Assembly (NCBI GenBank): GCA_029242705.1 | Contig: JAQWTK010000011.1 | Span: 1-64,000, forward strand | Direction of reading: 5' to 3' | Length of the DNA stretch: 64,000 nucleotides | Source of the DNA: Gammaproteobacteria bacterium | Lineage (GTDB): Bacteria; Pseudomonadota; Gammaproteobacteria; Pseudomonadales; Pseudohongiellaceae | In this document: in pieces, positions 1 through 10,294 of the stretch | Numbering within the stretch: the first letter of the stretch is position 1 | Layout of the letters: every line of letters starts with the position of its first letter | Notes under the pieces: model-generated | What the model saw: the letters and a program-made list of their open reading frames with translations, nothing else | Database searches by the model: none | Told to the model about the DNA's origin: nothing | Translations under genes and position numbers: made by a program

Positions 1-1339
1 CGTAAAGAGGCTTGATTGGGTTAGCCGAACCGCGCGGCGGTGCCATGGGCTCAATGATCTCAGCGGCCTGATCGAAGAAACGCACAGATACGTCGGGATG
101 TTGCATGCCGGCGTGAAGTAATCCACTTGCCTGGTTAGCCATAATGGCGGTGTAACCCTCTTCCCCCTCTTCGACGCGCCGCTTTAATTCTTGCTCTGCG
201 GCTTGCAGTGTCTCTTGGTCTTCGAGGTGATACGCGGAGAGCGCCGTCGCTAGGAGCTCATGGTCGGGAGAGCCTTTAGTTACCTCCTGGATCCTCCACT
301 CTTCGGTATCCACAATGTAGCGATTCTTAGTTAAAGCGACTGTATTGTTTGCTCGAGCCGCACCGGATGCTCCTCTAGCTCCCCCTTCAGCGAAGCCACC
401 CTGAGTAGACATGGTTTCTATGCGATCTATCCAAAGGCGAGCTTTCTCATAGTCACCCTTCTGCAAATCACCATACTGGCCCCAGTCGAGGGAATGAATT
501 GCATCACCCATACTTTGACCGGGTCGCCAAAGTTCCCGCGCCGCGTCAAAGGCTGACTGATTGTTTCCGGATACCAGATCCCACATACCATGTTGTATGA
601 AGATGTGGGTCGGCATATGTCTGGCGTGCGACACCGCGGGCGCGATCTCAGCATAGCGATAGGCAGCTTCAAGTGCTAGTGGCGCGTGAATTGGGTCGTC
701 AAAAGAGTGAATGGTATAGTGCGCTGCGCCCGGATGCGTCGGCCTTCTATTAAATATCTCCAATGCGATTGTGCCTGCACGGACCGCCATACGGTTATCA
801 AGATCTCCTCCTGAAACTGCACGAGCACTCAATATCGATAGAGCATAGAAAGCGGCAACTTCATCGTCGTCAGAATATTTCTTATAAAGGTCTTCCATCG
901 CCTCCATGTATCCAATCTTACGATCGGGTATCTCTCCCTCACCCCACAAAATCTCTGCAGCGGCGAGAAACCCCTTCTCTCGATCAGTTGGCGCCTTTGA
1001 CAGTCGAATTTCTGAGGTAGGGCCAAGGCGCTGAAGCACATTGCGAGGCTCGGTTGCATCCATTCTCGAAAACAAAGGATGGTTGTAGGCAAGAGACTCA
1101 CCCCAGTAGGCCATAGCAAAGTCCGGAGCAATTTCTTGCGCTTTCTGAAACTGTTCCTGCGCTTGCTCCCAGCCAAAGCTATGCAGGATTGCCACTCCAC
1201 GCAAAAAATATTGTTGCGCTTCCCCAGACTCAGAGGTCGGAAAATTAATGGAACCGACATTATCGAATTGTGCACTGACGGGTCCGGCTATAATCGCCAA
1301 GGCAGCGATCAACACTAATTTTTTAAATCGTTTGGTCAT
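1..1339 (-). CDS. Secreted tetratricopeptide-repeat-like protein, C-terminus cut by the left window edge
   Basis: My own minus-strand translation from ATG at 1337-1339 (MTKRFKKLVLIAALAIIAGPVSAQFDNVGSINFPTSESGEAQQYFLRGVAILHSFGWEQAQEQF...) stays open to base 1; signal peptide; AGGGG upstream; absent from the ORF track because it has no stop inside the window. Confidence 0.8.
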   Translation of the reverse strand, partial: MTKRFKKLVLIAALAIIAGPVSAQFDNVGSINFPTSESGEAQQYFLRGVAILHSFGWEQAQEQFQKAQEIAPDFAMAYWGESLAYNHPLFSRMDATEPRNVLQRLGPTSEIRLSKAPTDREKGFLAAAEILWGEGEIPDRKIGYMEAMEDLYKKYSDDDEVAAFYALSILSARAVSGGDLDNRMAVRAGTIALEIFNRRPTHPGAAHYTIHSFDDPIHAPLALEAAYRYAEIAPAVSHARHMPTHIFIQHGMWDLVSGNNQSAFDAARELWRPGQSMGDAIHSLDWGQYGDLQKGDYEKARLWIDRIETMSTQGGFAEGGARGASGAARANNTVALTKNRYIVDTEEWRIQEVTKGSPDHELLATALSAYHLEDQETLQAAEQELKRRVEEGEEGYTAIMANQASGLLHAGMQHPDVSVRFFDQAAEIIEPMAPPRGSANPIKPLY

Positions 1340-1539
1340 TGATATCCCCTATAAAAACGAAATTCTGTTTTCCAAATTTATCCTGACACAACATCCCTCA
1401 TATCCAAAAGCCACTATAGATGTTTGCTGATAAGTAAGCTAGAAATACGAACTTAAAATTACTTTGAACTACCACACCATTTCCTATTGTGATTCCACCA
1501 TGTTAGATTGGTTTTAGGCAATATCAAGGGAACGTCGAT

Positions 1540-2604
1540 ATGATGCACCTTTTTAGAAAATTTTCTTTGACTGCGCTTTCGCTTGTCATTTGCTCTGGGA
1601 CCTGGGCACAGCAAGTTCTGCTGCCTACTCAAAACTGCCGCAATCACTCCGCCTCCGACATAGTGACCTTTGCGGATGCAGTGCTGGAAAACGAGGTGCG
1701 TGAGGCTTTTTCACTCGGGCCAAAAGATTCTCTCAGCTGCGGGCAAGCTAGGCAATTAACTGTGCTAAGAGCGCCCGGCGGTGGAGCAAGAAGATCGGTT
1801 TCAGGATCGCCTGAATGGGCTGACCCCGAACACATATTTCATGATCTTTCCGGATTACAAAACCTTTCGGGCTTGACTAACCTCTCTCTCCCTAATCGAG
1901 GACTCTCCGATGTTAGCCCGCTGTCTGAACTTACGGAGCTGACACATTTGAATCTCCATACGAACTGGATTTCTGATATTAGTCCATTTCGTCGCTTAAC
2001 TAAGCTGGTGGATTTGCGTATCGCCGAGAACCCATTGACAGATATCAGCGCCCTAAGTGAACTTACCAATCTCAGAGTGCTTCGGATGCACCGCCACGGT
2101 GATTTCATCGGCGGACAAAATCCCAGAACTTACAAGGGTGCGACAGGATTACTGTTTATCAATGCCGTTACCGACATCAGTCCGCTGGCAAACCTTACCA
2201 AGCTGGTTGATCTTAATATACACACACAAAATATAAGTGACCTGTCCCCTTTGAGTGGATTGACATCATTACTCGAACTGAGACTTGCCGGTAACTCGTT
2301 TACCGACCTTGGGCCTTTACGCAAGCTCACTACTCTTGAATATCTTGAACTGACCGGGAACGACATAACTGATATAACGCCACTTAGTGGCCTTACGAAC
2401 CTGATGGCACTTGACCTCCGATTCAACCCTGAGTTAACAAATATTCAGGCACTATATGAAAATCCTGGTATTGGGGATGGAGATATTGTCGAACTAAGGC
2501 ATACTAATGTGTCATGCACTGATCAAGCAAGACTGGCGGAGAAAGGGGTGGAAGTTCGCACTGAGTTATTTTCTTCTTGCGCCACCGCCACTAGACAACG
2601 ATAA
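1540..2604 (+). CDS. Secreted leucine-rich repeat protein (internalin/SDS22-like LRR)
   Basis: Signal peptide then repeated 'LTxLxxLxLxxNxISDISPL' units of about 22 aa. Confidence 0.85.
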   Translation: MMHLFRKFSLTALSLVICSGTWAQQVLLPTQNCRNHSASDIVTFADAVLENEVREAFSLGPKDSLSCGQARQLTVLRAPGGGARRSVSGSPEWADPEHIFHDLSGLQNLSGLTNLSLPNRGLSDVSPLSELTELTHLNLHTNWISDISPFRRLTKLVDLRIAENPLTDISALSELTNLRVLRMHRHGDFIGGQNPRTYKGATGLLFINAVTDISPLANLTKLVDLNIHTQNISDLSPLSGLTSLLELRLAGNSFTDLGPLRKLTTLEYLELTGNDITDITPLSGLTNLMALDLRFNPELTNIQALYENPGIGDGDIVELRHTNVSCTDQARLAEKGVEVRTELFSSCATATRQR

Positions 2605-2625
2605 GGGTTTTTAGAAACTACTATA

Positions 2626-3624
2626 ATGAAAACACTAAAATTTACCACCCTAATTTTTTGCTCACTGTCCGTTTTATTTGCGTCCGTGCAAGCTGCAGGG
2701 CCAGCTGATGTCATTGTCACCCGAGTTGGGAATGGGCCAATCATCACGCCGGAAATGGATGCTCGAATGGGCGGCAATATTCAGGGCCCATCATTGATAA
2801 AGGTTCCTGATTGGGTACCGAACCCCCTCGGCAACTACTATCTGTATTTCGCCGATCATCGCGGCACCTATATTCGTATGGCCTATGCGGATAAAGTCAC
2901 CGGACCGTGGACTGTGTATTCGCCGGGCTCGTTGAAACTCGAAGATTCATTCTTTCCCACCACTTGTCCGCCGTGCTCACTTTCTCCGGGGCGGACTGCT
3001 TCGCTATATGCACACATTGCATCACCTGACGTGCACGTGCGTGAAGATCTTCAACAAATAGTCATGTATTACCACGGACGAGGAGAAGGCAGACAGTTCA
3101 CCCGGGCAGCAGTCTCTCAAGACGGCATTAATTTTAAAGGGAGAGAGGAAGAGCTGGGTCCGCATTATTTTCGAGTGCTCAAACACGATGATTATTACTA
3201 TGCCATGAGTATGCCGGGCTTTCTGCACCGATCGCCCGACGGATTATCAAGATTCAAAGCAGGCCCTCAATTTTTTAACGCCAATATGCGGCACTCGGCC
3301 CTAGTGATCCATGACGACCACCTCTATGTATTTTTTTCCCAGGCAGGAGAACAACCAGAAAGAATTCTACTTGCCACTATCAATTTGACAGAAGATTGGC
3401 AGGACTGGACAGCCACTGATCCGGTAGAAGTATTGCGCCCCGAGTTCGATTACGAGGGTGCGAACCTGCCAAACGAGCCGTCCAAAAGAGGTTACATCGA
3501 TGTGAGGGTCAATCAGCTTCGTGATCCAGCCATCTACCAGGAAGATGATAAAACCTATTTACTATATTCAGTTGCGGGTGAGAGCGGTATCGCTATCGCT
3601 GAAATTAAATTTCATAGCCCCTAA
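2626..3624 (+). CDS. Secreted protein resembling five-bladed beta-propeller glycosidases (GH43-like), function uncertain
   Basis: Signal peptide; 'GPSLIKVPDWVPNPLGNYYLYFADHRGTYIRMAYADKVTGPWTVYSPG' and repeated display/propeller-like motifs. Confidence 0.6.
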   Translation: MKTLKFTTLIFCSLSVLFASVQAAGPADVIVTRVGNGPIITPEMDARMGGNIQGPSLIKVPDWVPNPLGNYYLYFADHRGTYIRMAYADKVTGPWTVYSPGSLKLEDSFFPTTCPPCSLSPGRTASLYAHIASPDVHVREDLQQIVMYYHGRGEGRQFTRAAVSQDGINFKGREEELGPHYFRVLKHDDYYYAMSMPGFLHRSPDGLSRFKAGPQFFNANMRHSALVIHDDHLYVFFSQAGEQPERILLATINLTEDWQDWTATDPVEVLRPEFDYEGANLPNEPSKRGYIDVRVNQLRDPAIYQEDDKTYLLYSVAGESGIAIAEIKFHSP

Positions 3625-3683
3625 TTAATTCTAGTGACAATGCAAATAATAAAAGCAAAAACTATAATAAAAAGGTAGGACTC

Positions 3684-4970
3684 ATGAATCGTCGCTCTTA
3701 CTTGCCGATGCCGGCAATTCTAATACTGCTAACTTGCTCCCTACCCAACTTCGCTATTGGTCAGATACAATCCATCCTCTCTCCTATGGAGCACTGCCGA
3801 GACTTCTCGGCCGACGCGATTGTTACATTTGCAGATCCCGATCTGGCCGAAGTGGTAAATGAAGCAGTGGGTTTGGAGTCGGGAGCAGCAATAAGCTGCA
3901 GGCAGGCAGAAGAGCTTGAACAACTGATTGTTGGCACGACTATTCAGCGCGTGGTCTACGGTGGCACGCTGCGGCCGTCGCCAGAGAAACCTTTTGAGAG
4001 TTTGGAAGGTATCCAGAATCTCACAGGTCTTACCAGGCTTAACATTATAAATAGGCTCATTACTGATATCAGTCCGCTTAGCAGCCTGACCAATCTCGTT
4101 TCTCTGAACCTGCATACAAACTGGTTCAGTGACCTCAGTCCGATAAGTGGGCTGATCAATCTTGAGCAGCTAATTGTCAGTGAAAACCCAATCTCTGATA
4201 TCAGTCCTCTGGCAGGGCTCAAAAAACTGCACCAATTACATGTGCATGGACTTTACGATTACCAGCTACAGCACTACATCAGGATGGATGATGGGCGCGA
4301 CCCGAATGCAGTATTCAATGGCATTACCGACATAAGCCCGCTAGCTGGACTAACAGAAATGCGACTGCTGCGCATTCATCTAAATGCCATATCTGATATA
4401 AGTCCGCTTGCCAATCTTAATAAACTAACGCATCTCCGTATTTATGACAGCCAGATTAGAGATATCAGCGCGCTGGCGAATCTCGATAAGCTGGTCTTGC
4501 TGTGGGCTCATAACAATCAGATCGAGGATATAAGCCCACTGCGAGGCATGGTTGGTATGCGTCAATTAAGCCTGAATGACAACGCCATCTCAGATATCAG
4601 TGATCTCAGCGGGATGCTTGAAATGGAGCACTTGTTTCTTAGTAATAATAGAATCAGCGACATTGACGCACTAAGGCGATTGCATGTCTTGAAAGTCTTG
4701 AGGCTCGAGAACAACGATATTACAGACGTAAGCGCATTAGCTGGAATGAACCAACTCGATGAATTAAGTCTGGCGCGCAACTGGTCTCTTTATAATGTAA
4801 GGCCACTCCTTCTAAATTCTGGTCTAGGGGACGGCGATGAACTCGACCTGCGCTTCACCTATGTGCGCTGTTCTGACATGAATGCTTTCACAAACATGGG
4901 TGTTGATCTGCTAAGGGTTACTGCGATAAATGGCTCAGCCTGCGCTGGACGCAGATTAGAAGATCCTTAA
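3684..4970 (+). CDS. Secreted leucine-rich repeat protein, paralogue of 1540-2604
   Basis: Same N-terminal cap ('HCRDFSADAIVTFADPDLAEVVNEAVGL') and LRR repeats 'ISDISPLAGL'. Confidence 0.87.
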   Translation: MNRRSYLPMPAILILLTCSLPNFAIGQIQSILSPMEHCRDFSADAIVTFADPDLAEVVNEAVGLESGAAISCRQAEELEQLIVGTTIQRVVYGGTLRPSPEKPFESLEGIQNLTGLTRLNIINRLITDISPLSSLTNLVSLNLHTNWFSDLSPISGLINLEQLIVSENPISDISPLAGLKKLHQLHVHGLYDYQLQHYIRMDDGRDPNAVFNGITDISPLAGLTEMRLLRIHLNAISDISPLANLNKLTHLRIYDSQIRDISALANLDKLVLLWAHNNQIEDISPLRGMVGMRQLSLNDNAISDISDLSGMLEMEHLFLSNNRISDIDALRRLHVLKVLRLENNDITDVSALAGMNQLDELSLARNWSLYNVRPLLLNSGLGDGDELDLRFTYVRCSDMNAFTNMGVDLLRVTAINGSACAGRRLEDP

Positions 4971-4989
4971 GATAAAAGAGGTCATCGTT

Positions 4990-6429
4990 ATGAACAAGTA
5001 TTACAAGAGTTACTTTCTGCTATTTGTAGTTACCACACTCAATATCACTTTAGTGCAAGCACAAACAAATGGGCAAACACTAAACGAAGTAAACGGCTCG
5101 ATGACCATACCTGGTGATTTCACTTTTGCGAGTGTCGGTGACTTAATGATCAGAAGGCCAGCTTCTCAATTAGCCGATCCACAAACACAGAAAGTATTTG
5201 ATTTAATTCGAAGCGCAGATTTAGCAATCGGAAACATGGAGGGAGAGTTAGCTAACCTCCGGGAGTTCGAAGGACCAATGAACGGGTTCGTTGGCACTCA
5301 TGAGGTGGCCGAAGATCTTAAAATGATGGGTTTCGATATGGTTAATCGTGCTCAGAATCACTTATTGGATTCTGAAATCGCAGGCATGTTTTCCACAAAT
5401 TCTCTGTTAGACGAGGCGGGAATCATACATGCAGGTTCAGGAAAAAACTTACAAGAAGCCGCGGCACCTGCCTTTTTCGAAACACCAAAAGGTCGTGCCG
5501 CTTTGGTCGGAACCCATGCTCCAATCTGGCCAGAACATAATCGCCTTGCCGCAACATCACTAATTGGCAATCTCGGTGGCAGGCCAGGCCTAAACATGTT
5601 GAATTATAGAGAGACGATTTTAGTTTCCCGAGATCAATTCAATGCTTTAGAGCAAGTGAGAGAAGGATTTCTAGAGTATAAAAACAACTACGATAATCCA
5701 CGGGCCATTACAAATGCGTCTCCTAGTGTAGGGATTAACTTTCCTGCATCTAGTTCCGGGCGAAATAACCCAACCTATCGGGTAGCAGAACAAAAAGAGA
5801 TACCCGGCACTATTGTTTATCAAATGGATGAAAATGATCTTGATCGTATCTTAAAAAACATTAGAAATGCACGACAACTGGGCGATTTTGTTATAGCCGC
5901 TGCACATATTCACCAAAGTCGATCTATTTTAGAGACTCAGCATCTAAGCACGCGACCGCCAGCCTTTTATATTGATCTAGCGCACCAAGCTATTGATGCT
6001 GGAGCAGATGCCTTTGTCGGCACTGGCGTGCAAACACTGAGGGGAATCGAAATCTACAAAGGAAAACCGATTTTTTATGGGCTTGGTGAATTCTTCAGAG
6101 AAGCACAATGGGAACTCGAATTAATAATGGGTAACGCAGCCACAGACCCGGACAGAAGAATGCAACAGTTCTCTAGAAATTTTGGAGGATCTAGCCAGTC
6201 TTTGGAGAGCTTAATAGCCATTAGCCACTTCAGCGATAGCACCCTGAAAGAAGTACGATTATATCCCACCGAGTTGGGTATAAATGGCCCCGATTCGCGT
6301 CTCGGCATTCCGCGAATAGCAGAACCACAAGATGCAAAGCGTATATTGAAGCGAGTAGAAAGACTATCAGATGAGTGGGATACTGATATTGAAATCGATG
6401 GAGACGTAGGAATTATTCGACTTAACTAA
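4990..6429 (+). CDS. CapA family protein (metallophosphatase-like, poly-gamma-glutamate synthesis CapA domain)
   Basis: Signal peptide, 'FTFASVGDLMIRRP', 'GNMEGELAN', 'GADAFVGTGVQTLRGIEIYKGKPIFYGLGEFF'. Confidence 0.85.
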   Translation: MNKYYKSYFLLFVVTTLNITLVQAQTNGQTLNEVNGSMTIPGDFTFASVGDLMIRRPASQLADPQTQKVFDLIRSADLAIGNMEGELANLREFEGPMNGFVGTHEVAEDLKMMGFDMVNRAQNHLLDSEIAGMFSTNSLLDEAGIIHAGSGKNLQEAAAPAFFETPKGRAALVGTHAPIWPEHNRLAATSLIGNLGGRPGLNMLNYRETILVSRDQFNALEQVREGFLEYKNNYDNPRAITNASPSVGINFPASSSGRNNPTYRVAEQKEIPGTIVYQMDENDLDRILKNIRNARQLGDFVIAAAHIHQSRSILETQHLSTRPPAFYIDLAHQAIDAGADAFVGTGVQTLRGIEIYKGKPIFYGLGEFFREAQWELELIMGNAATDPDRRMQQFSRNFGGSSQSLESLIAISHFSDSTLKEVRLYPTELGINGPDSRLGIPRIAEPQDAKRILKRVERLSDEWDTDIEIDGDVGIIRLN

Positions 6430-6535
6430 CTTTTTCCCTTTTACTAAGGCGGCTTCTATGCCAGCGAGGTGCAAGCTAGAAATAAACGCTACAGAAGCCC
6501 TGATAAACTCTTGCTTAGTTATATATAGGTCCTAT

Positions 6536-7083
6536 TCAGTTCTTAGTCCTCGCCTCTAATGCACCTACGAGCTCCGAGAGTTTTTTTAGTACTTCAGTAA
6601 ATTCTTGGACCTCAATTGCGAGGCGTATCATTTCTTGCTCCATAGCTTTTGTTTTCTCAAGCTCCTCACCTCTAACTGAAACGCGATCCAATAGTGCGCC
6701 GGATCCTGGCGCCCCTAAAGAACCGCTTGACAAGCTCTGTATATAATTTTGCGTCTGGCGCGCCTCCTCTCTTCTAAGATACGCCGCCATGCATGTTCGA
6801 ACCGGCAGGTGGCTTCCGGTATACAACACCTCCTCGCAAGTTACATCAAATTCATCGTTACTGTTCAGATCATTAAACAAGCTATAAGCTTCTGTTTCCG
6901 CACATTCAATCTCTAAGCGCAAGGAATAAGTGGTTCTTTCCCCTGTTACGCTAATTTCTTCAATAGTACTTCTAGCAGTTTGTGGCTTGGTCGTGGATTC
7001 AGAATCAGACGTGGATTCTTGTTGTTGGCTAAAAATTAGAGGACTCAAAAGAAGTAAGGTTATTGTTGTTATTAGTTTTTCAT
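6536..7083 (-). CDS. Small secreted protein of unknown function; apparent 1-nt frameshift inside signal peptide (see finding)
   Basis: ORF 6536-7048 opens with a TTG; adding one A to the A5 run after ATG at 7081-7083 gives MKKLITTITLLLLSPLIFSQQQ, a canonical signal peptide in the same frame. Confidence 0.6.
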
Positions 7084-7201
7084 AATATTAAAGCCTTCTT
7101 GATTGGACGCGAGGTAGAATTACTAATAGCCTAAATATCTTGAATTAGCTATTCAACTCTCCCCACCTCCACGTAACAATGTTTCAACGAAGCATCATTT
7201 T

Positions 7202-7873
7202 TCAATCAATGGCAAAACAATAAAGCAGTCCCGCCCCTCCAACACTAATTAACTCCTCCTGTGAACATCCTGGTGTGCCATGAGAAGAATTCCAGGGTGC
7301 TCCTGGCGTCAAAAAAGACCAACGATCCGCGTGGCCCACTCTTGCACTACCCTCATCATTACTCGTCCAGTTATTGCAGGTTTGATCCTGCCCCACTGGA
7401 AACGCAGAGCCATCAATTTGTGAACCAGTGAGTATATCGTGCTCCGAAAAATCAGGAGTTTCTATCCGCGAGGCAATCCTATTTCCGTTTTCATCCACCG
7501 CATTTTCCCAAGTAATGTTTGAGTTATCATAATGAAGTGACGTTAAGTTATTTGCAATTATCGCCCCTAGAGCATTAGCCCATGGCCCCTGTCCGATTCG
7601 ATCTCGAGCATTAACCGCGTTGATGCCTTGAGTGCTCAAATATGCTTGCCAAGCCCGACTACCTCCGCCGGCAGCCACCGCGAGCGCCTGACAATGTGCG
7701 TCCGCCCCAGCCAAACCTCCAAGGTTTGCCCCATCGCCAACACCTACGCTGGATACAAAGAATCCCATCTCGGGTGGTTCCTCATCTCCCTGTTGAGCTG
7801 AAATGGAAAATTCAATCAATATGGACATAAAGGTAAGTAACGATATTATCGTAAGAGATTTTTTATTACTCAT
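7202..7873 (-). CDS. Secreted protein with DUF1554/lectin-like domain
   Basis: 'GFFVSSVGVGDGANLGGLAGADAHCQALAVAAGGGSRAWQAYLST' pattern; start moved to MSNKKSLTIISLL with strong SD TAAGGAG. Confidence 0.65.
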   Translation of the reverse strand: MSNKKSLTIISLLTFMSILIEFSISAQQGDEEPPEMGFFVSSVGVGDGANLGGLAGADAHCQALAVAAGGGSRAWQAYLSTQGINAVNARDRIGQGPWANALGAIIANNLTSLHYDNSNITWENAVDENGNRIASRIETPDFSEHDILTGSQIDGSAFPVGQDQTCNNWTSNDEGSARVGHADRWSFLTPGAPWNSSHGTPGCSQEELISVGGAGLLYCFAID

Positions 7874-8060
7874 ATTTTTACTCCTTAACAGGTTCGTGAT
7901 TTGAGCGTATAAGGAAACTAGCAAGATGTGAAGCGTTACAGGTTTTTTCTAATGGGCTATTGCGCCATTATCTCGGAAAGATTTCCTAATTTATGTTAAA
8001 ACAGCACCTCTAAAATCGACTCGCAGATTAAAAAAGATCAATCCGCGCTAGGGAGACCAA

Positions 8061-9215
8061 ATGGTAGATAAGAAATCAACATCAGCAATTGACCGCAGAA
8101 CATTTATCGGGGTAACGAGTGCTATTGGGGCTATGGCAGCAAGCGGTGTAGGACCGGCAATCGCTCAATCTCGTTCGTCCCGCCCGACAGTAATCAGTTC
8201 TGGAAATGGCTTTGTTTATCGTAATGGTGGCACAGAAACTTGTGTCGAGCGGGCCTATCGAATGATGACAGAGGGTACTGATGTTCTGGAGTCACTCGTT
8301 GCGGGAGTGAATATCGTCGAATTGGATCCGGAAGATACAAGCGTCGGTTATGGTGGCCTTCCCGATGCCTTGGGCAGGGTTACACTGGATTCTTGTTGTA
8401 TGCATGGACCCCTGAAACGTGCTGGTGGTGTCGCGGCACTCCAAGGTGTTCGCACACCTTCAAATGTAGCCAAGGCAGTGGCCGATATGACCGATCATCA
8501 CCTGCTTGTAGAACGTGGGGCTCAAGATTTTGCCCGACAAATGGGTTTTGATATAGAAGACGATCTAAATACCGAGCTTTCTCGACAGCGCTATTTAGAA
8601 TGGCGCCGCCGCATAGACCCCTCACATTATCCAGACCCAAATCGACAGGCGCAATTAACTCCCGATATGCACAAGAATTTTGCTCGAAAAAGCATAATGG
8701 TAGCCGAAGAAATGGCAGCTGAAGGTTTGATTGATCCTGAGCATCTTTATGGCACCATCAACTGTAATGGCGTGAATAGCAATGGAGATGTGTGCGGCGT
8801 AACTACTACCTCCGGACTGGCATGGAAGATTCCTGGTCGCGTGGGAGATAGCCCAATTCTCGGTGCCGGCTTATATGTCTCGAATGACCATGGAGCAGCT
8901 GGCTCTACCGGTCGCGGTGAAGCCAATCTCTATAACCTTGCCTCTTTCCTGGTTGTTGAAGAACTCCGGCGCGGCGCTAACCCGAAGGATGCTGGTATGA
9001 CGGCATTGCAGCGGATATGGGAGAATACGGAGGCTAGACTGTTAAATGAAGATCGAGAACCTACATTCAACGTAAACTTCTACGTGCTCAATAAAGATGG
9101 GAGCCATGCAGGCGTGGCGTTCTACGGCACATCTGCTAACGGAAGCCAACGTAATTATGCTGTGTGCGATGAAAATGGCGGACGTCATGAGCCCATTGAA
9201 GGACTTATTAGATAG
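8061..9215 (+). CDS. N(4)-(beta-N-acetylglucosaminyl)-L-asparaginase / isoaspartyl peptidase family Ntn-hydrolase, Tat-type signal
   Basis: 'DRRTFIGVTSAIGAMAAS' signal; 'GDVCGVTTTSGLAWKIPGRVGDSPILGAGLYV' matches the catalytic Thr region of the family. Confidence 0.9.
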   Translation: MVDKKSTSAIDRRTFIGVTSAIGAMAASGVGPAIAQSRSSRPTVISSGNGFVYRNGGTETCVERAYRMMTEGTDVLESLVAGVNIVELDPEDTSVGYGGLPDALGRVTLDSCCMHGPLKRAGGVAALQGVRTPSNVAKAVADMTDHHLLVERGAQDFARQMGFDIEDDLNTELSRQRYLEWRRRIDPSHYPDPNRQAQLTPDMHKNFARKSIMVAEEMAAEGLIDPEHLYGTINCNGVNSNGDVCGVTTTSGLAWKIPGRVGDSPILGAGLYVSNDHGAAGSTGRGEANLYNLASFLVVEELRRGANPKDAGMTALQRIWENTEARLLNEDREPTFNVNFYVLNKDGSHAGVAFYGTSANGSQRNYAVCDENGGRHEPIEGLIR

Positions 9216-9340
9216 AACGAAGAACCTATAATTTTAAAATCTTTCGACATCATTCCAACATTACTAAAAAGATAATGCGGCAATGCTTTGTTTTAAAAAT
9301 TACGAGTAAAAGCGTTTATAGCGCGTAGGCAATTAATCAC

Positions 9341-10192
9341 ATGGCTAAAAACAGAAAAAAAAGTGGTAAAAAAAGTAAAGCTAGTAATGAGCCTACCATG
9401 GCGGACAAGGCGGACAAGTTTTACTGCTACCAAAAATCGGTTCAAGAACCAGAACACGAAGTAGAGATTTTCGAGCTTGTTTTCAGAGATGCATATCAGG
9501 AAAAACCTTTGACTCTGAGAGAAGATTTCTGCGGCACTTTTGCCGTGTGTTGCGAGTGGGCCAAATCAGACAAAAATCGAAAGGCAATAGGCGTGGATTT
9601 ATGTCCAGAAACACTCCAGTGGGGAATTGAAAATAACTTGAGCAAACTTAAGCCGGAAGCCGCAGAGAGAGTTGACACTCTAGAGAAGGATGTACGTTCG
9701 CAGACCGCACCGAAGGTAGATGTGTTGGCAGCACAAAATTTCTCTTTCTGGATATTTAAAACTCGAAAAGAAGTCGTCGATTATTTTAAGATAGTTTATG
9801 AGAACCTAAATGATAAGGGCGTCATGGTCATGGACATGATGGGAGGCAAAGAGTCTTACGCAACAGACGTGACCGACAAGCGTACGATTGTAAAAGGAAG
9901 CAATGGCTTTAAGTACCGCTGGGAGCAAGCTTACTTCAACCCAGTCACGTCAGATTGCTCCTTTTATATACACTTTAAGTTCGGAGATGGCAGCCGCCTG
10001 AAAAAAGCTTTCGAATATCACTGGCGCTTTTGGACCATTCCTGAAGTACGCGAGATGCTTGAAGAAGCGGGCTTTCGTAAAAGTCTAGTTTATTGGGACG
10101 TAGCTCCCGAGGACGAAGAAGAAAGGTGGGAGGTAGTTAAGGAAGCGCCCAACGACGATAGCTGGCTCTGTTATATTGTGGGTGTAAAGTAA
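9341..10192 (+). CDS. Class I SAM-dependent methyltransferase
   Basis: 'TLREDFCGTFAVCCEWAKSDKNRKAIGVDLCPETLQWG' SAM-binding motif. Confidence 0.8.
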   Translation: MAKNRKKSGKKSKASNEPTMADKADKFYCYQKSVQEPEHEVEIFELVFRDAYQEKPLTLREDFCGTFAVCCEWAKSDKNRKAIGVDLCPETLQWGIENNLSKLKPEAAERVDTLEKDVRSQTAPKVDVLAAQNFSFWIFKTRKEVVDYFKIVYENLNDKGVMVMDMMGGKESYATDVTDKRTIVKGSNGFKYRWEQAYFNPVTSDCSFYIHFKFGDGSRLKKAFEYHWRFWTIPEVREMLEEAGFRKSLVYWDVAPEDEEERWEVVKEAPNDDSWLCYIVGVK

Positions 10193-10294
10193 TAAGTTCA
10201 GAAAATCCAGTACCTATATAAGTACTCTCATAAGTCACAATATGCTGTAATAACAGCAGGTACTAAATTTAAACGTACCAGGAGATCCTCAAAA

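Noticed and set aside
427-1430. Track ORFs at 427-672, 763-1020, 829-1275, 1079-1318 and 1248-1430
   Set aside because: They overlap the real minus-strand TPR-like CDS in other frames and have no protein-like composition.
3960-4780. Recurring short DNA motif 'GATATCAGTCCGCT' as a possible repeat array or CRISPR
   Set aside because: It is the DNA-level signature of the 22-aa LRR units in a coding sequence.
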